From contig NZ_JVNU01000036.1 of the NCBI RefSeq assembly GCF_001071995.1, positions 1 through 34,275 of the forward strand: a stretch of 34,275 bases of DNA, read 5' to 3'. The stretch is from Streptococcus sp. 263_SSPC. GTDB taxonomy: Bacteria; Bacillota; Bacilli; Lactobacillales; Aerococcaceae. A program made the position numbers and the translations under genes. Below the pieces are notes generated by a model. The model was not told where the DNA came from and made no database searches. It worked only from the letters and a program-made list of their open reading frames with translations. Shown here in pieces: positions 24,635 through 33,909 of this stretch. Position 1 is the stretch's first letter; each line of letters begins with the position of its first letter.

Positions 24635-24666
24635 GTATCATGCATGATACGTATCATACATGATAC
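24635..24666 (-). promoter_or_regulatory. Tandem 16-bp palindromic operator of the toxin-antitoxin pair
   Basis: GTATCATGCATGATAC (24635-24650) is a perfect palindrome. It is followed directly by GTATCATACATGATAC (24651-24666), palindromic except at the centre. They lie 27 bp upstream of the toxin start. Two adjacent sites suggest cooperative autorepression. Confidence 0.8.
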
Positions 24667-24696
24667 ATCTTGCTCTCTTCTTATACTATTTTGCTC

Positions 24697-24730
24697 AAAA
24701 AATCCTCCAAAAGCCCCCGCCCTCTGGAGG
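24697..24730 (-). terminator. Terminator ending a minus-strand transcript
   Basis: On the minus strand cctcca (24725-24730) pairs with tggagg (24704-24709), followed by ATTTTTTGAG. It lies downstream of the structured region 24803-24946 and the ABC exporter operon. No confident gene ends just before it. Confidence 0.7.
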
Positions 24731-24802
24731 AAATACGATTAAATCGGCATTTTTACTTGTTTTAAACTCGAAGTCCTAGTGGTCAATGGAGCCTTAACTC
24801 TC

Positions 24803-24946
24803 AAAGCACCATCGCTAGAAGCTTTCACATAATTTGTAGTTGAACTCGTCATCGCAGAAATGGCGTGCGTTTCCCGAAACATCCGCACGACTCGTCTCGA
24901 GTCCTTTGCGTTGTTCCGGTCCAACGTTCCATTTCTGAGCGCGATG
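24803..24946 (-). ncRNA. Candidate structured RNA with a four-way junction
   Basis: A 14-bp closing stem (24850-24863 with 24929-24946, one 4-nt bulge) encloses three perfect hairpins: cgtgcg/cgcacg with inner gttt/aaac, gactcg/cgagtc with a 3-nt loop, and cgttg/caacg. An aaagc/gcttt hairpin (24803-24825) follows on the minus strand, then a terminator at 24730. A frame of about 70 codons also crosses the region (24739 to about 24957, minus) but has no RBS and resembles nothing I know. The structure is seen; expression and strand are inferred. Confidence 0.4.
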
Positions 24947-24961
24947 TCTCGTATCCTTAAA

Positions 24962-25145
24962 ATTACGAAGAACCTTACGGATTTTATAATAGCTGTAACG
25001 GGAATAAGCATTAAAAGTGAATTAGCAGGAGTAGTCCACTTGAGGACGTACTCCTGCTTTGAATCTTTAAAGGTGAGAGACTTTAGGCTCGAAACGGTGC
25101 CCCGTTATAGCTTTTATAAAAGAATCCGTAAGGATTCGCAGTAAT
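24962..25145 (+). repeat. Structured palindromic element, copy A
   Basis: A long imperfect terminal stem runs from attac...gtaat to taacggg...cccgtta. Inside are hairpin 25024-25058 (AGCAGGAGTA / TACTCCTGCT, bulged G, upper stem GTCC/GGAC) and the conserved CATTAAA ... TTTAAAGGTG and GAGAC ... GGCTC segments. It begins 24 bp after the stop of the ABC permease gene. It shares the fold with copies B and C. Confidence 0.85.
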
Positions 25146-25168
25146 CCTAAACTAAGTTCAAGCTCATT

Positions 25169-25870
25169 CTAGTTCTTTGCTTTAGGTTTTAAGAAGAAGA
25201 AGTTTAAGACGAGTAGCACCACAATCCATACACCAGGAACGATGAAGCTTTGGGCAGTTAGGGCGAAGTCGTTTTTGACAAAGAAATCCACAAAGTTCCC
25301 CATAAATGTATAGTGTGTCACTTTTGATACCGCATCGCTCAACATTGAGAACATCGGTAAGAACGCAATCCCCATCATCGGAATCACACCATTTACTTGC
25401 GCTTTTGCTTGCGTATCTGTCAAAGCACCTACTAATAAGTTAAGTAAAATCACACAGATAGCCACACTCGCAACGATTGCACCATATTCCATCCAACGTC
25501 CTGAAAGATCCGCTTTAACAATCATTGGGAAGCTTACAATCGTAATCAATGCTAAAACTACTGGGTAGAATAAGATTGAAATTAAGTATTCTACTGAGTG
25601 AATGCCGCTTAAGAAGAGTGTTTTCAAGTTTTTCTTTTCTTTTTCTTCAGCAAGCATAATTGTAATCATTGATCCGACAGATAAGCTAAGCGCTAGCGGA
25701 ATCATCATGAATAGGATTTGTACGGCTGTTTGTGGGTTGCCGTCTTTGTTCATGAAATGGTCGTATGCCAGTAACATTCCGTACGGGAATACGATTTGGA
25801 ATAACATTGCTCCATTGCTTAAAATCATTTGTGTACGTAGCCAAATTAAGGCGCTAATTCTTTTAATCAT
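25169..25870 (-). CDS. ABC-2 type exporter permease
   Basis: 233 residues with six hydrophobic helices, the usual size for the permease of a small ABC-2 exporter. VLNFFFLKPKAKN is a typical positively charged tail. It overlaps the ATPase gene by 8 bp, so both proteins are coupled and form one exporter. The substrate is not shown by sequence; drug or peptide efflux is common for such pairs. Confidence 0.88.
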   Translation of the reverse strand: MIKRISALIWLRTQMILSNGAMLFQIVFPYGMLLAYDHFMNKDGNPQTAVQILFMMIPLALSLSVGSMITIMLAEEKEKKNLKTLFLSGIHSVEYLISILFYPVVLALITIVSFPMIVKADLSGRWMEYGAIVASVAICVILLNLLVGALTDTQAKAQVNGVIPMMGIAFLPMFSMLSDAVSKVTHYTFMGNFVDFFVKNDFALTAQSFIVPGVWIVVLLVLNFFFLKPKAKN

Positions 25871-26687
25871 TTAATTTCTCTCCTGTCAATTGAATAAAGA
25901 TGTCTTCTAACGTTGGTTCCATTGAGTGAATGAGTTCCACTTGTGTCATGTCTTGGTCTTTTAAGTCTTCAAAGGCCATCACTTGTTCGCTGTGGTCGAT
26001 GAAAGTCACTTTCACTCGTTTTTCTTTGTTGTATTTTTGAATAATATCTCGTGGAGTTCCGATTTCCACTAGGTCCCCTTGGTTTAGTAGGGAAATGCGA
26101 TCACACAACTCTGTGGCTTCGACCATGTCGTGTGTTGTTAGGAAGATTGTTGTGCCCGCTGATTTTAGTTCTTCCAGCAAGCGGTGAATCTTCTTAGAGG
26201 TCATTGGGTCTAGCCCACTCGTTGGTTCGTCTAGGAAGAGTAACTCTGGTCTGTTTAAGAGCGCTCTTGCTAGAAACATTCTCTGACGCATCCCTGTTGA
26301 AAGTTTTTCCGCGATTGTCTTCTTACTTTCTAGTAGTCCGACTTGTTCAAGCACTTCATCGACGCGGCTATTTGGTAATCCGTAAATCTTCGCGTAGACG
26401 ATTAAGTTCTTCTCGAGACTTAATTTTTCGTAGTAGCCACTTGAATCTCCGACGAGTCCGATATGCGCTAAGTCTTCCGGGGTAAGGTCCTTTGTGTCTT
26501 TTCCGAGGAGTTGTGTCGTTCCCTCGTCAGCTTTTAGTTGTCCAGTGAGGATATTGATGAGGGTTGTTTTCCCTGCTCCACTCGGTCCTAAGAACCCGAA
26601 GATTTCTCCTTTATCGACGTTAAATTGAATTTGGTTTAATGCTGTCTTGTTTCCAAAGCGCTTTGTAATTTTTTCTACTGTAATCAT
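25863..26687 (-). CDS. ABC transporter ATP-binding protein
   Basis: 274 residues. Walker A GPSGAGKT, signature LSTGMRQR, Walker B LLFLDEPTSGLDP and the H-loop LTTHD are all present. The C-terminal ~60 residues (RVKVTFIDHSEQVMAF) form the extension typical of ABC-2 exporter ATPases. ATG 26687 follows GGAGG by 5 nt and is preferred over an ATG four codons earlier that overlaps the RBS. First gene of the two-gene exporter operon. Confidence 0.93.
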   Translation of the reverse strand: MITVEKITKRFGNKTALNQIQFNVDKGEIFGFLGPSGAGKTTLINILTGQLKADEGTTQLLGKDTKDLTPEDLAHIGLVGDSSGYYEKLSLEKNLIVYAKIYGLPNSRVDEVLEQVGLLESKKTIAEKLSTGMRQRMFLARALLNRPELLFLDEPTSGLDPMTSKKIHRLLEELKSAGTTIFLTTHDMVEATELCDRISLLNQGDLVEIGTPRDIIQKYNKEKRVKVTFIDHSEQVMAFEDLKDQDMTQVELIHSMEPTLEDIFIQLTGEKLND

Positions 26688-26771
26688 GTTTGCCTCCATG
26701 TGTTGTTCTTGATGATTCTACTTTAACAAAAACGAAGGTCACTCAGTAGGCCCGTCCGTCACGACTCACCA

Positions 26772-26783
26772 TGACAAAAGTCA
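26772..26783. promoter_or_regulatory. TGAC-N4-GTCA dyad upstream of the ABC operon
   Basis: A perfect 4-bp dyad with related cgtgac/gtcacg copies nearby (26756-26806), 85-100 bp upstream of the ATPase start. A weak promoter GTGACC/TAGAAT lies between. It could be a regulator site; nothing else is apparent in the 26700-26954 gap except the promoter of the next gene. Confidence 0.3.
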
Positions 26784-26899
26784 CGATAAAAAATGACGGC
26801 AGAATTTGACAGCTTAAACCAAAGTTCTAGGAATTAATCCCCTTCTTTCAGAGATTTTCGGAACCCTTTTCATTATTGTTGTAAAAGCAATTCTTCCTC

Positions 26900-26928
26900 T
26901 TTACTTTCCTATTTTTTAGAACTATAAT
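26900..26928 (+). promoter_or_regulatory. Promoter of the GNAT gene at 26955
   Basis: TTTACT (26900-26905), 17-bp spacer, TATAAT (26923-26928), then AAAGGGGG and ATG 26955. Confidence 0.6.
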
Positions 26929-26954
26929 GCAGGTAGAGAAAGGGGGTAGCGATA

Positions 26955-27509
26955 ATGAACGTACCTACACTAGCATCACAACGTATCTCTCTAAGGCCCT
27001 TTCACGAAACTGACATGGAGATTGTAGAGGCTTTGCTAACGGACCCTCTAGCAACGTCTAATCTTCCATGGGTATCTGCAACGTCTCATTTAAATGCAGA
27101 GAACTTTTATACACACCTAATGGACAACGATCCGTACTTTTTTATGATTGAAATGAAGAATTACGACCTGCCAATTGGCTTTATGAAAGTCTCCACAGAC
27201 CAAAGTCATCTATTGGATTTCGCGCTGCTCGAAGAATATTGGCATCGTGACATTTTAATTGAAGCCTTTCAATTATTACATCCGTACCTTGTTGAGCAGG
27301 GCATCTCAGAGCTCTATTTAAAAGTAGAAAGTACGCACACAGACTCTTGCGACTTCGCCAAACGGATTGGATTTTCATACGAGTACTCCTATGAGATCAA
27401 AGACGGAAGCACGGTCCGACTCTACCACATGATTCTCATTCCTGAAATCGCTCGTTTCAATCCCGATATGTGGCAAACTCACTCTGAGCGCTTTATCGAA
27501 GCCCTTTAG
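26955..27509 (+). CDS. GNAT-family acetyltransferase, RimJ/RimL-like
   Basis: 184 residues. RISLRPFHETDMEIVEALL is the common RimJ-type start and CDFAKRIGFSYEYSYEIK the usual end. The acetyl-CoA loop is degenerate: LLEEYWHRDILIEAFQLL lacks the usual Gln/Arg-x-x-Gly-x-Gly/Ala, so activity is uncertain. It is a lone plus-strand gene with its own promoter and terminator. Confidence 0.75.
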   Translation: MNVPTLASQRISLRPFHETDMEIVEALLTDPLATSNLPWVSATSHLNAENFYTHLMDNDPYFFMIEMKNYDLPIGFMKVSTDQSHLLDFALLEEYWHRDILIEAFQLLHPYLVEQGISELYLKVESTHTDSCDFAKRIGFSYEYSYEIKDGSTVRLYHMILIPEIARFNPDMWQTHSERFIEAL

Positions 27510-27516
27510 CATGCAA

Positions 27517-27553
27517 AAACTCCGACTGGAAATCCCAGCCGGAGTTTCTTTTT
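27517..27553 (+). terminator. Terminator of the GNAT gene
   Basis: aaactccgactgg pairs with cccagccggagttt (one A-C mismatch), followed by ctttttg. Confidence 0.8.
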
Positions 27554-27579
27554 GTTTAATTTCTCGTCCCTTTTTTGAA

Positions 27580-27620
27580 GAGTTTGAAACATTTCAAATA
27601 AATATAAGCACAAACTAAAT
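27580..27620 (+). pseudogene. Degraded inverted copy of the brnQ 3' end
   Basis: On the plus strand GAGTTTGAAACATTTCAAA matches the minus-strand brnQ end GACTTCGAAGCATTTCAAA at 16 of 19 bases. Similarity continues through the brnQ stop and 3' tail into the element end (CTAAAT...AGATGATTAC). It encodes EFETFQ against DFEAFQ of BrnQ. Only about 40 bp remain. Confidence 0.55.
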
Positions 27621-27815
27621 AGATGATTACGGAGTACCTTACGGGGGCTATAGTAGCAGTAACGTGGCTAAGCATTAAAACGAATAAGAGGGCGTAGGAT
27701 TAAAAATCCGTACGCCCTCTTTGAGGCTTTAAAGGTGAGAGACTCGAAGAGGCTCGAACCGGTGCAACGTTACCGCTACTATGAAAATCCCCGTAGGGAT
27801 ACGCAGTAATCATCT
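27621..27815 (+). repeat. Structured palindromic element, copy B
   Basis: It is bounded by agatgattac ... gtaatcatct and folds into a long closing stem. Hairpin 27686-27721 has AGAGGGCGTA / TACGCCCTCT, a bulged G and upper stem GGAT/ATCC. GCATTAAA ... TTTAAAGGTG and GAGAC ... GGCTC are as in copy A. It ends 20 bp from the brnQ stop. The left flank carries a degraded inverted copy of the brnQ 3' end. Confidence 0.88.
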
Positions 27816-27834
27816 ATGCACTATTTAGCAGTTT

Positions 27835-29178
27835 TTATTTTGTTTGAAATGCTTCGAAGTCGAATGCTTCGCCTTTGATTTTGTCAGGTAAGATGAGCGC
27901 GATTAAAATACCAACAATCGCCGGTCCCATCCATCCAAGCGACAACCCTTGTAACGGAAGAATTTCCAATGCTTTTGCTAATCCTTCTAATTTCAACGCT
28001 GACGCTAAACTTGAAACTGTTGAAATAATCGTTGTCAACGCGACTGTTAACTGCATTCCTCTCTTAGAGAACGCCACTTTCTTATTCACTAATACGAAGA
28101 ACGCAATCACAACTGTAATTGGATATAAAATCATCAATACTGGAAGTGAGAATGCGATAATCGTTTGAAGACCAAGTGTTGCTACACCAAATCCGATTAA
28201 TGTAAATACAGTCGCATACACTTTATAAGAGAAGCGAGGGAATGTTTCTTCGAAGAACTCCCCTACAGATACGATTAACCCTACCGTTGTTGTTAAGCAG
28301 GTAATGACTACCATCACCGCTAAGAAGGCTTGTCCGAATGTACCGAATAACTCGCGTGAAGCCATTGTTAATACGTATGAACCAACGTTTAAATCTGCAT
28401 CTTTTGCTAATGCACTTGCCACGTTGAAATGATTTCCAAGGAACGCAAGTCCGATGTATAACACGCTGAATCCAATCGCTGTTACGACCCCAACGCTCAT
28501 GATTGTTTTCTCGTACTCTTTCTTAGAGCTGAAATGGAAGTCTTTTAACGTATTCACGGCAACAACTGAGAAGGCTACCGCTGCTAACGCGTCTAGTGTG
28601 TTATATCCTTCAATAAAGCCATTTCCGAAAGCTTTTGCTGCTGTCAATTCTGTTTGCCCAGCTAATTCAGGTGTTGTTTGACCGAATTTAAACGCTCCAA
28701 CAACCACTAAGATTAAAATTAACCCTGCAAAAATCGGTGTTAAGATTTTACCGATGCTTGATAATAGTGATGAACGGTTATACGCCAAATAAAAGGCTAC
28801 CGCAAAGTAAATCGCTGCGTAAATAATAAGTCCTGATTTTGAATCAGGTAGAAACGGTGCTACCCCGATATTATAGGATACCGTTGCTGTACGTGGAATC
28901 GCAAAGAACGGTCCAATTGCCAAATATAATGCAACTAAATATGTCAGTGAGAAAATCGGATGAATCTTTTCGTCCAATTCTTTCTTGAACCCGCCATTAA
29001 TGACTGTCCCGATTAACAATGTTCCGATAGCAAGACCTACCCCAGAAACGATAAATCCGATGACTGCTGGCCAAAGTTGATCCGCTGATTGATATCCTAA
29101 AGTTGGTGGAAAAATTAAGTTCCCTGCTCCGAAGAAAAATCCGAAAAGCAGTAACCCTGTTAATAATCCTTTTTTCAT
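27835..29178 (-). CDS. brnQ: Branched-chain amino acid:Na+/H+ symporter BrnQ
   Basis: 447 residues and about 12 transmembrane helices. FGFFFGAGNLIFPPTLGY at the N-terminus is the LIVCS-family signature; these carriers import Leu, Ile and Val with Na+ or H+. The C-terminus is short and cytosolic. The gene lies 78 bp downstream of metG with a terminator between, so it may rely on read-through or a promoter I cannot place. Element B begins right after its stop. Confidence 0.93.
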   Translation of the reverse strand: MKKGLLTGLLLFGFFFGAGNLIFPPTLGYQSADQLWPAVIGFIVSGVGLAIGTLLIGTVINGGFKKELDEKIHPIFSLTYLVALYLAIGPFFAIPRTATVSYNIGVAPFLPDSKSGLIIYAAIYFAVAFYLAYNRSSLLSSIGKILTPIFAGLILILVVVGAFKFGQTTPELAGQTELTAAKAFGNGFIEGYNTLDALAAVAFSVVAVNTLKDFHFSSKKEYEKTIMSVGVVTAIGFSVLYIGLAFLGNHFNVASALAKDADLNVGSYVLTMASRELFGTFGQAFLAVMVVITCLTTTVGLIVSVGEFFEETFPRFSYKVYATVFTLIGFGVATLGLQTIIAFSLPVLMILYPITVVIAFFVLVNKKVAFSKRGMQLTVALTTIISTVSSLASALKLEGLAKALEILPLQGLSLGWMGPAIVGILIALILPDKIKGEAFDFEAFQTK

Positions 29179-29192
29179 AAGTTAACTCCTTT

Positions 29193-29234
29193 AAAAAAGC
29201 GGCCCTTCAAATGTCGTTCTTCGCATTCGAAGGG
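29193..29234 (-). terminator. Terminator between metG and brnQ
   Basis: On the minus strand cccttcgaatg pairs with catttgaaggg (one mismatch or G-U), followed after ccgc by TTTTTT. Confidence 0.75.
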
Positions 29235-29256
29235 TCACTTATACTCTTTTATTTAA

Positions 29257-31275
<2,019 letters not shown>

Positions 31276-31309
31276 CTAAGCCTCCTTGAAATTGTTTAAA
31301 GATAGGCAT

Positions 31310-31318
31310 AGTATACCA
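31310..31318 (-). promoter_or_regulatory. metG: Extended -10 promoter of metG
   Basis: The minus strand reads TGGTATACT, 41 bp before the start codon, with TTTTTTGCG upstream in place of a good -35. A degraded inverted copy of the same stretch lies at 31672-31745. Confidence 0.55.
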
Positions 31319-31423
31319 TACCTACGCAAAAAATACGAGAAGTGAAAACTAAATGAAAACATTGTGGAGGGTGTGAAATTGTGCTGAGATTCAGTTTTGG
31401 CCTTCTGGAGTTTGGTTAGTGCT

Positions 31424-31614
31424 GATGATTTCTTAGAATCCTTGCGGATTCTTTTTATAATCGCTGTTACGGGGCACCGGTGCAAGCCTGTAGTCTTGCA
31501 CCTTCGAAGCTTCAAACGCGGAGTACGGGAATTGTCCCTACTCCGCGTAGTTCACATTCGATGCGATTCCCCGTTACTGCGATTATAAAATCCGCAAGCT
31601 TCTCCGAAATCATC
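31424..31614 (-). repeat. Structured palindromic element, copy C
   Basis: In the shared orientation (minus strand) it runs from gatgattt to aaatcatc. Hairpin 31516-31548 has ACGCGGAGTA / TACTCCGCGT, one bulged base and upper stem GGGA/TCCC. The helix CATTAAA/TTTAA of copies A and B is changed on both sides to CATCGAA/TTCGA here, and GAGAC/GGCTC to AAGAC/GGCTT, keeping pairing. It is 155 bp upstream of metG on the same strand. Confidence 0.88.
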
Positions 31615-31671
31615 TACATGGAAAGCCAACTGGATTGAGTTTATTTTTACCGCTCCACAATGGTTTGGGTT

Positions 31672-31745
31672 TGCTTCTCGTAGTTTTTGCGTGCATGGAT
31701 ACTTTGAACAATTTCAGGAGGCGGGCCCGCTGGAGACAAGGAAAC
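31672..31745 (+). pseudogene. Degraded inverted copy of the metG promoter, RBS and start
   Basis: The plus strand reads CTTCTCGTAGTTTTTGCGT, then ATGGATACT, ACAATTTCAGGAGGC and GGAGACAAGGAAA. These match in order the metG leader on the minus strand (CTTCTCGTATTTTTTGCGT, ATGGTATACT, ACAATTTCAAGGAGGC, GAAGACAAGAAAA). The initiation codon is lost. With the real leader it forms an inverted repeat around element C. Confidence 0.7.
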
Positions 31746-31760
31746 TTTAAGGGAGAATAA

Positions 31761-31791
31761 GAAAAAAGAGAAGGTGGGGAGACCTTCTCTT
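31761..31791 (-). terminator. Terminator of the xpt-pbuX operon
   Basis: On the minus strand aagagaaggt pairs perfectly with accttctctt around a 6-nt loop, followed by TTTTTTC. Confidence 0.88.
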
Positions 31792-31813
31792 AGAATGGAG
31801 ATAACGAGTTTTT

Positions 31814-33076
31814 TTATTTTTTCTTACGGTTGAGAACCGCGTTGAGGACGACGGCAAGGATGCTGGCCATGACGATTCCGTTTTTGAAGAACATGCTAAA
31901 TTCTGTTGGGAGGCTATTGAATAAATTACTATTATTAAAGCCGACGCCGACTGCAATGGATACAGCTGCGATTAAGAAGTTGTGTTCATTATTTGCAAAA
32001 TCTACACGAGCGAGCATTTGCATCCCTTGAAGAGATACGAACCCAAACATCACGATCATTGCTCCACCGATGACTGGATCAGGAATGATTTGTGCTAAGG
32101 CACCGAACTTTGGAAGAAGTCCTAATAATAGAAGGAAGCCTGCTGCGTAGTAGATTGGAAGACGTGTTTTAATTCCTGACATTTTCACTAAGCCCACGTT
32201 TTGAGAGAATCCTGTATATGGGAATGTGTTGAAAATACCACCAAGTAACACGGCCAACCCTTCCGCACGGTAACCGTTGCGAAGACGCGTTTCATCGATT
32301 GGATCATTCGTAATATCAGAAAGTGCTAAGTACACCCCTGTCGACTCAACCATGGAAACCATCGCGATAATACACATCATGAAAATTGAAGTGAATTCGA
32401 ACGTTGGCATTCCAAAATAGAAGGCTGTTGGGACGTGCACAAAAGGCGCTTTGACTACTGGAGCAAAGTCTACTAATCCCATAAATGCTGCAAGAGTTGT
32501 CCCAATCACTAATCCGATTAAGATAGAAATTGATTTAAAGAAGCCTTTTGTAAAGATGTTGATGACTAAAATAATGGCAACTGTGACGAGTGACAAGATT
32601 AGGCTACCCGCTGTTGGATCTGGAACATTGCCACCCATATTTCCGATAGCGATCGGAATAAGCGTCAAACCAATTGTCGTAATCACTGAGCCAGTAACGA
32701 TGGCTGGGAAGAATCGTGCAAGTTTCGAGAAGACGCCAGAAATCAGAACGACGAAAATCCCGGACACGATTAGCGCCCCGAACATCGCTCCACTACCATG
32801 GTTTTGACCGATGATGGTTAACGGTGCTACCGATTGGAAGGCTACCCCTAATACGACTGGAAGGCCGATACCAAAGTATTTGTTTAATTGCAATTGTAAA
32901 AATGTCGCCAAACCGCACATGAAAATGTCAGTTGAGACTAAGTACGTTAATTGTTCTGTGTTATATCCGAGAGCTTTCCCAATCATCATTGGTACAAGAA
33001 TCGAACCAGAATACATCGCTAATAAATGTTGAAGACCAAGCACCATGGCCTGTGGGTGTTTTTCTTGTTGTTGCAT
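31814..33076 (-). CDS. pbuX: Xanthine permease PbuX (NCS2 family)
   Basis: 420 residues with about 12-14 transmembrane segments. The NCS2 signature FPYTGFSQNVGLVKMSG and the early HLLAMYSGSILVP segment are present. It imports xanthine with protons. Its ATG overlaps the xpt stop (TAATG), so the two are translationally coupled. It supplies the substrate for Xpt. Confidence 0.94.
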   Translation of the reverse strand: MQQQEKHPQAMVLGLQHLLAMYSGSILVPMMIGKALGYNTEQLTYLVSTDIFMCGLATFLQLQLNKYFGIGLPVVLGVAFQSVAPLTIIGQNHGSGAMFGALIVSGIFVVLISGVFSKLARFFPAIVTGSVITTIGLTLIPIAIGNMGGNVPDPTAGSLILSLVTVAIILVINIFTKGFFKSISILIGLVIGTTLAAFMGLVDFAPVVKAPFVHVPTAFYFGMPTFEFTSIFMMCIIAMVSMVESTGVYLALSDITNDPIDETRLRNGYRAEGLAVLLGGIFNTFPYTGFSQNVGLVKMSGIKTRLPIYYAAGFLLLLGLLPKFGALAQIIPDPVIGGAMIVMFGFVSLQGMQMLARVDFANNEHNFLIAAVSIAVGVGFNNSNLFNSLPTEFSMFFKNGIVMASILAVVLNAVLNRKKK

Positions 33077-33657
33077 TATAAGTCCGCCTCCTTAAATACG
33101 ACTTGACCATTTTCAAAACGTTCTAGGCGTGCTAGTGAAAAGACTGGGATGCCTGTTTCTTCTAAGAGGCCACGTCCATCTTGGAATGATTTTTCAATCA
33201 CGATTCCGATGGCTTCCACTTTCGCGCCAGCTTGTTCGACAATCTCCACAAGTCCTTTAGCAGCTTGTCCATTCGCTAGGAAATCGTCGACGATGAGGAC
33301 TTTATCCTGTTGGGAAAGGTACTTACTTGCGATAGAGACAGTATTTGAGACTTGTTTTGTAAATGAGTAAACTTCAGCAGTGAGGATGCCTTCGTTCATC
33401 GTAATGTTCTTTGATTTCTTCGCAAAAATCATCGGAACCCCAAGCGCGTCCGCTGTATAAAGCGCTGGGGCAATTCCAGATGCTTCAATCGTGACAACCT
33501 TTGTAATACCAGCGTCCTTAAACTTGTCCGCAAAGACTTTTCCGATTTCTTTCATCAAGTTCAAATCCACTTGGTGAGTCAGAAAAGAATCCACTTTAAG
33601 GATGTTTTCGCCTAAAACATAGCCATCTTTTAGAATACGTTCTTCTAATGTTTTCAT
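33076..33657 (-). CDS. xpt: Xanthine phosphoribosyltransferase
   Basis: 193 residues, family-standard length. It converts xanthine and PRPP to XMP in purine salvage. The PRPP-binding loop is [17 protein letters not shown]; the N-terminal [20 protein letters not shown] and FLTHQVDL are Xpt hallmarks. AGGAGG before ATG. First gene of xpt-pbuX, with no purine riboswitch in the leader. Confidence 0.96.
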   Translation of the reverse strand: MKTLEERILKDGYVLGENILKVDSFLTHQVDLNLMKEIGKVFADKFKDAGITKVVTIEASGIAPALYTADALGVPMIFAKKSKNITMNEGILTAEVYSFTKQVSNTVSIASKYLSQQDKVLIVDDFLANGQAAKGLVEIVEQAGAKVEAIGIVIEKSFQDGRGLLEETGIPVFSLARLERFENGQVVFKEADL

Positions 33658-33750
33658 AAGTCCTCCTTAAAAATAATCGACAGAAATAAATGCAACTCCA
33701 ACTCGGTCCAAAAACCGTACATTCTTAAACCGTTTGTTAGGATAGTTATG

Positions 33751-33779
33751 ATTTTACTGTTTTTGTTTTGAAAAAGCAA
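33751..33779 (-). promoter_or_regulatory. xpt-pbuX promoter
   Basis: On the minus strand TTGCTT (33774-33779), 17-bp spacer, TAAAAT (33751-33756). About 55 bp further upstream (33804-33817) the plus strand reads ttcacgaacaat, whose CGAAC core resembles a PurR box (AWWWCCGAACWWT) of lactic acid bacteria; that part is tentative. The rest of the 33658-33865 gap shows nothing else. Confidence 0.6.
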
Positions 33780-33864
33780 CTGTTTAACGTGGCGTTTTGT
33801 ATATTTTCACGAACAATAGACATCAATCGAGTCGTAACGTTCATTTTTAGAGATGAGAGCACAA

Positions 33865-33890
33865 AAAAACGAGCAGGAAAACCTGCTCGT
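33865..33890 (-). terminator. Terminator of the LPXTG protein gene
   Basis: On the minus strand acgagcagg pairs perfectly with cctgctcgt around tttt, followed by a run of T. Confidence 0.88.
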
Positions 33891-33909
33891 CTAAAATTTA
33901 CGTTTTAAA

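Noticed and set aside
24739-25011. A 90-codon open frame on the minus strand
   Set aside because: Its first ~18 codons are the arm of structured element A, it has no ribosome binding site, and the rest crosses perfect hairpins. I kept it only as a note on the structured RNA candidate.
27686-27721. Resemblance of the conserved hairpin (GTA ... CGTAC) to group II intron domain V
   Set aside because: The catalytic triad position is not conserved among copies, the stem is too long, there is a one-base instead of two-base bulge, and no other intron domains or reverse transcriptase are present.
27740-27770. tRNA-like T-arm GGTTCGAGCC on the minus strand of element B
   Set aside because: No acceptor, D or anticodon arms fit around it, and copies A and C change the loop in ways a tRNA would not.
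31276-31515. A 79-codon open frame on the minus strand overlapping the metG leader
   Set aside because: It translates the stem of element C and then the metG promoter region. The VTAIIK segment it shares with the frame in element A comes from the repeat, not from protein homology.
31650-31745. A protein-like minus-strand frame ending PPPEIVQ ... QTIVER
   Set aside because: The DNA is explained better as an inverted copy of the metG leader, so the peptide is a shadow.
33658-33860. Purine riboswitch upstream of xpt
   Set aside because: The aptamer core sequences of the purine riboswitch are absent on the coding strand.
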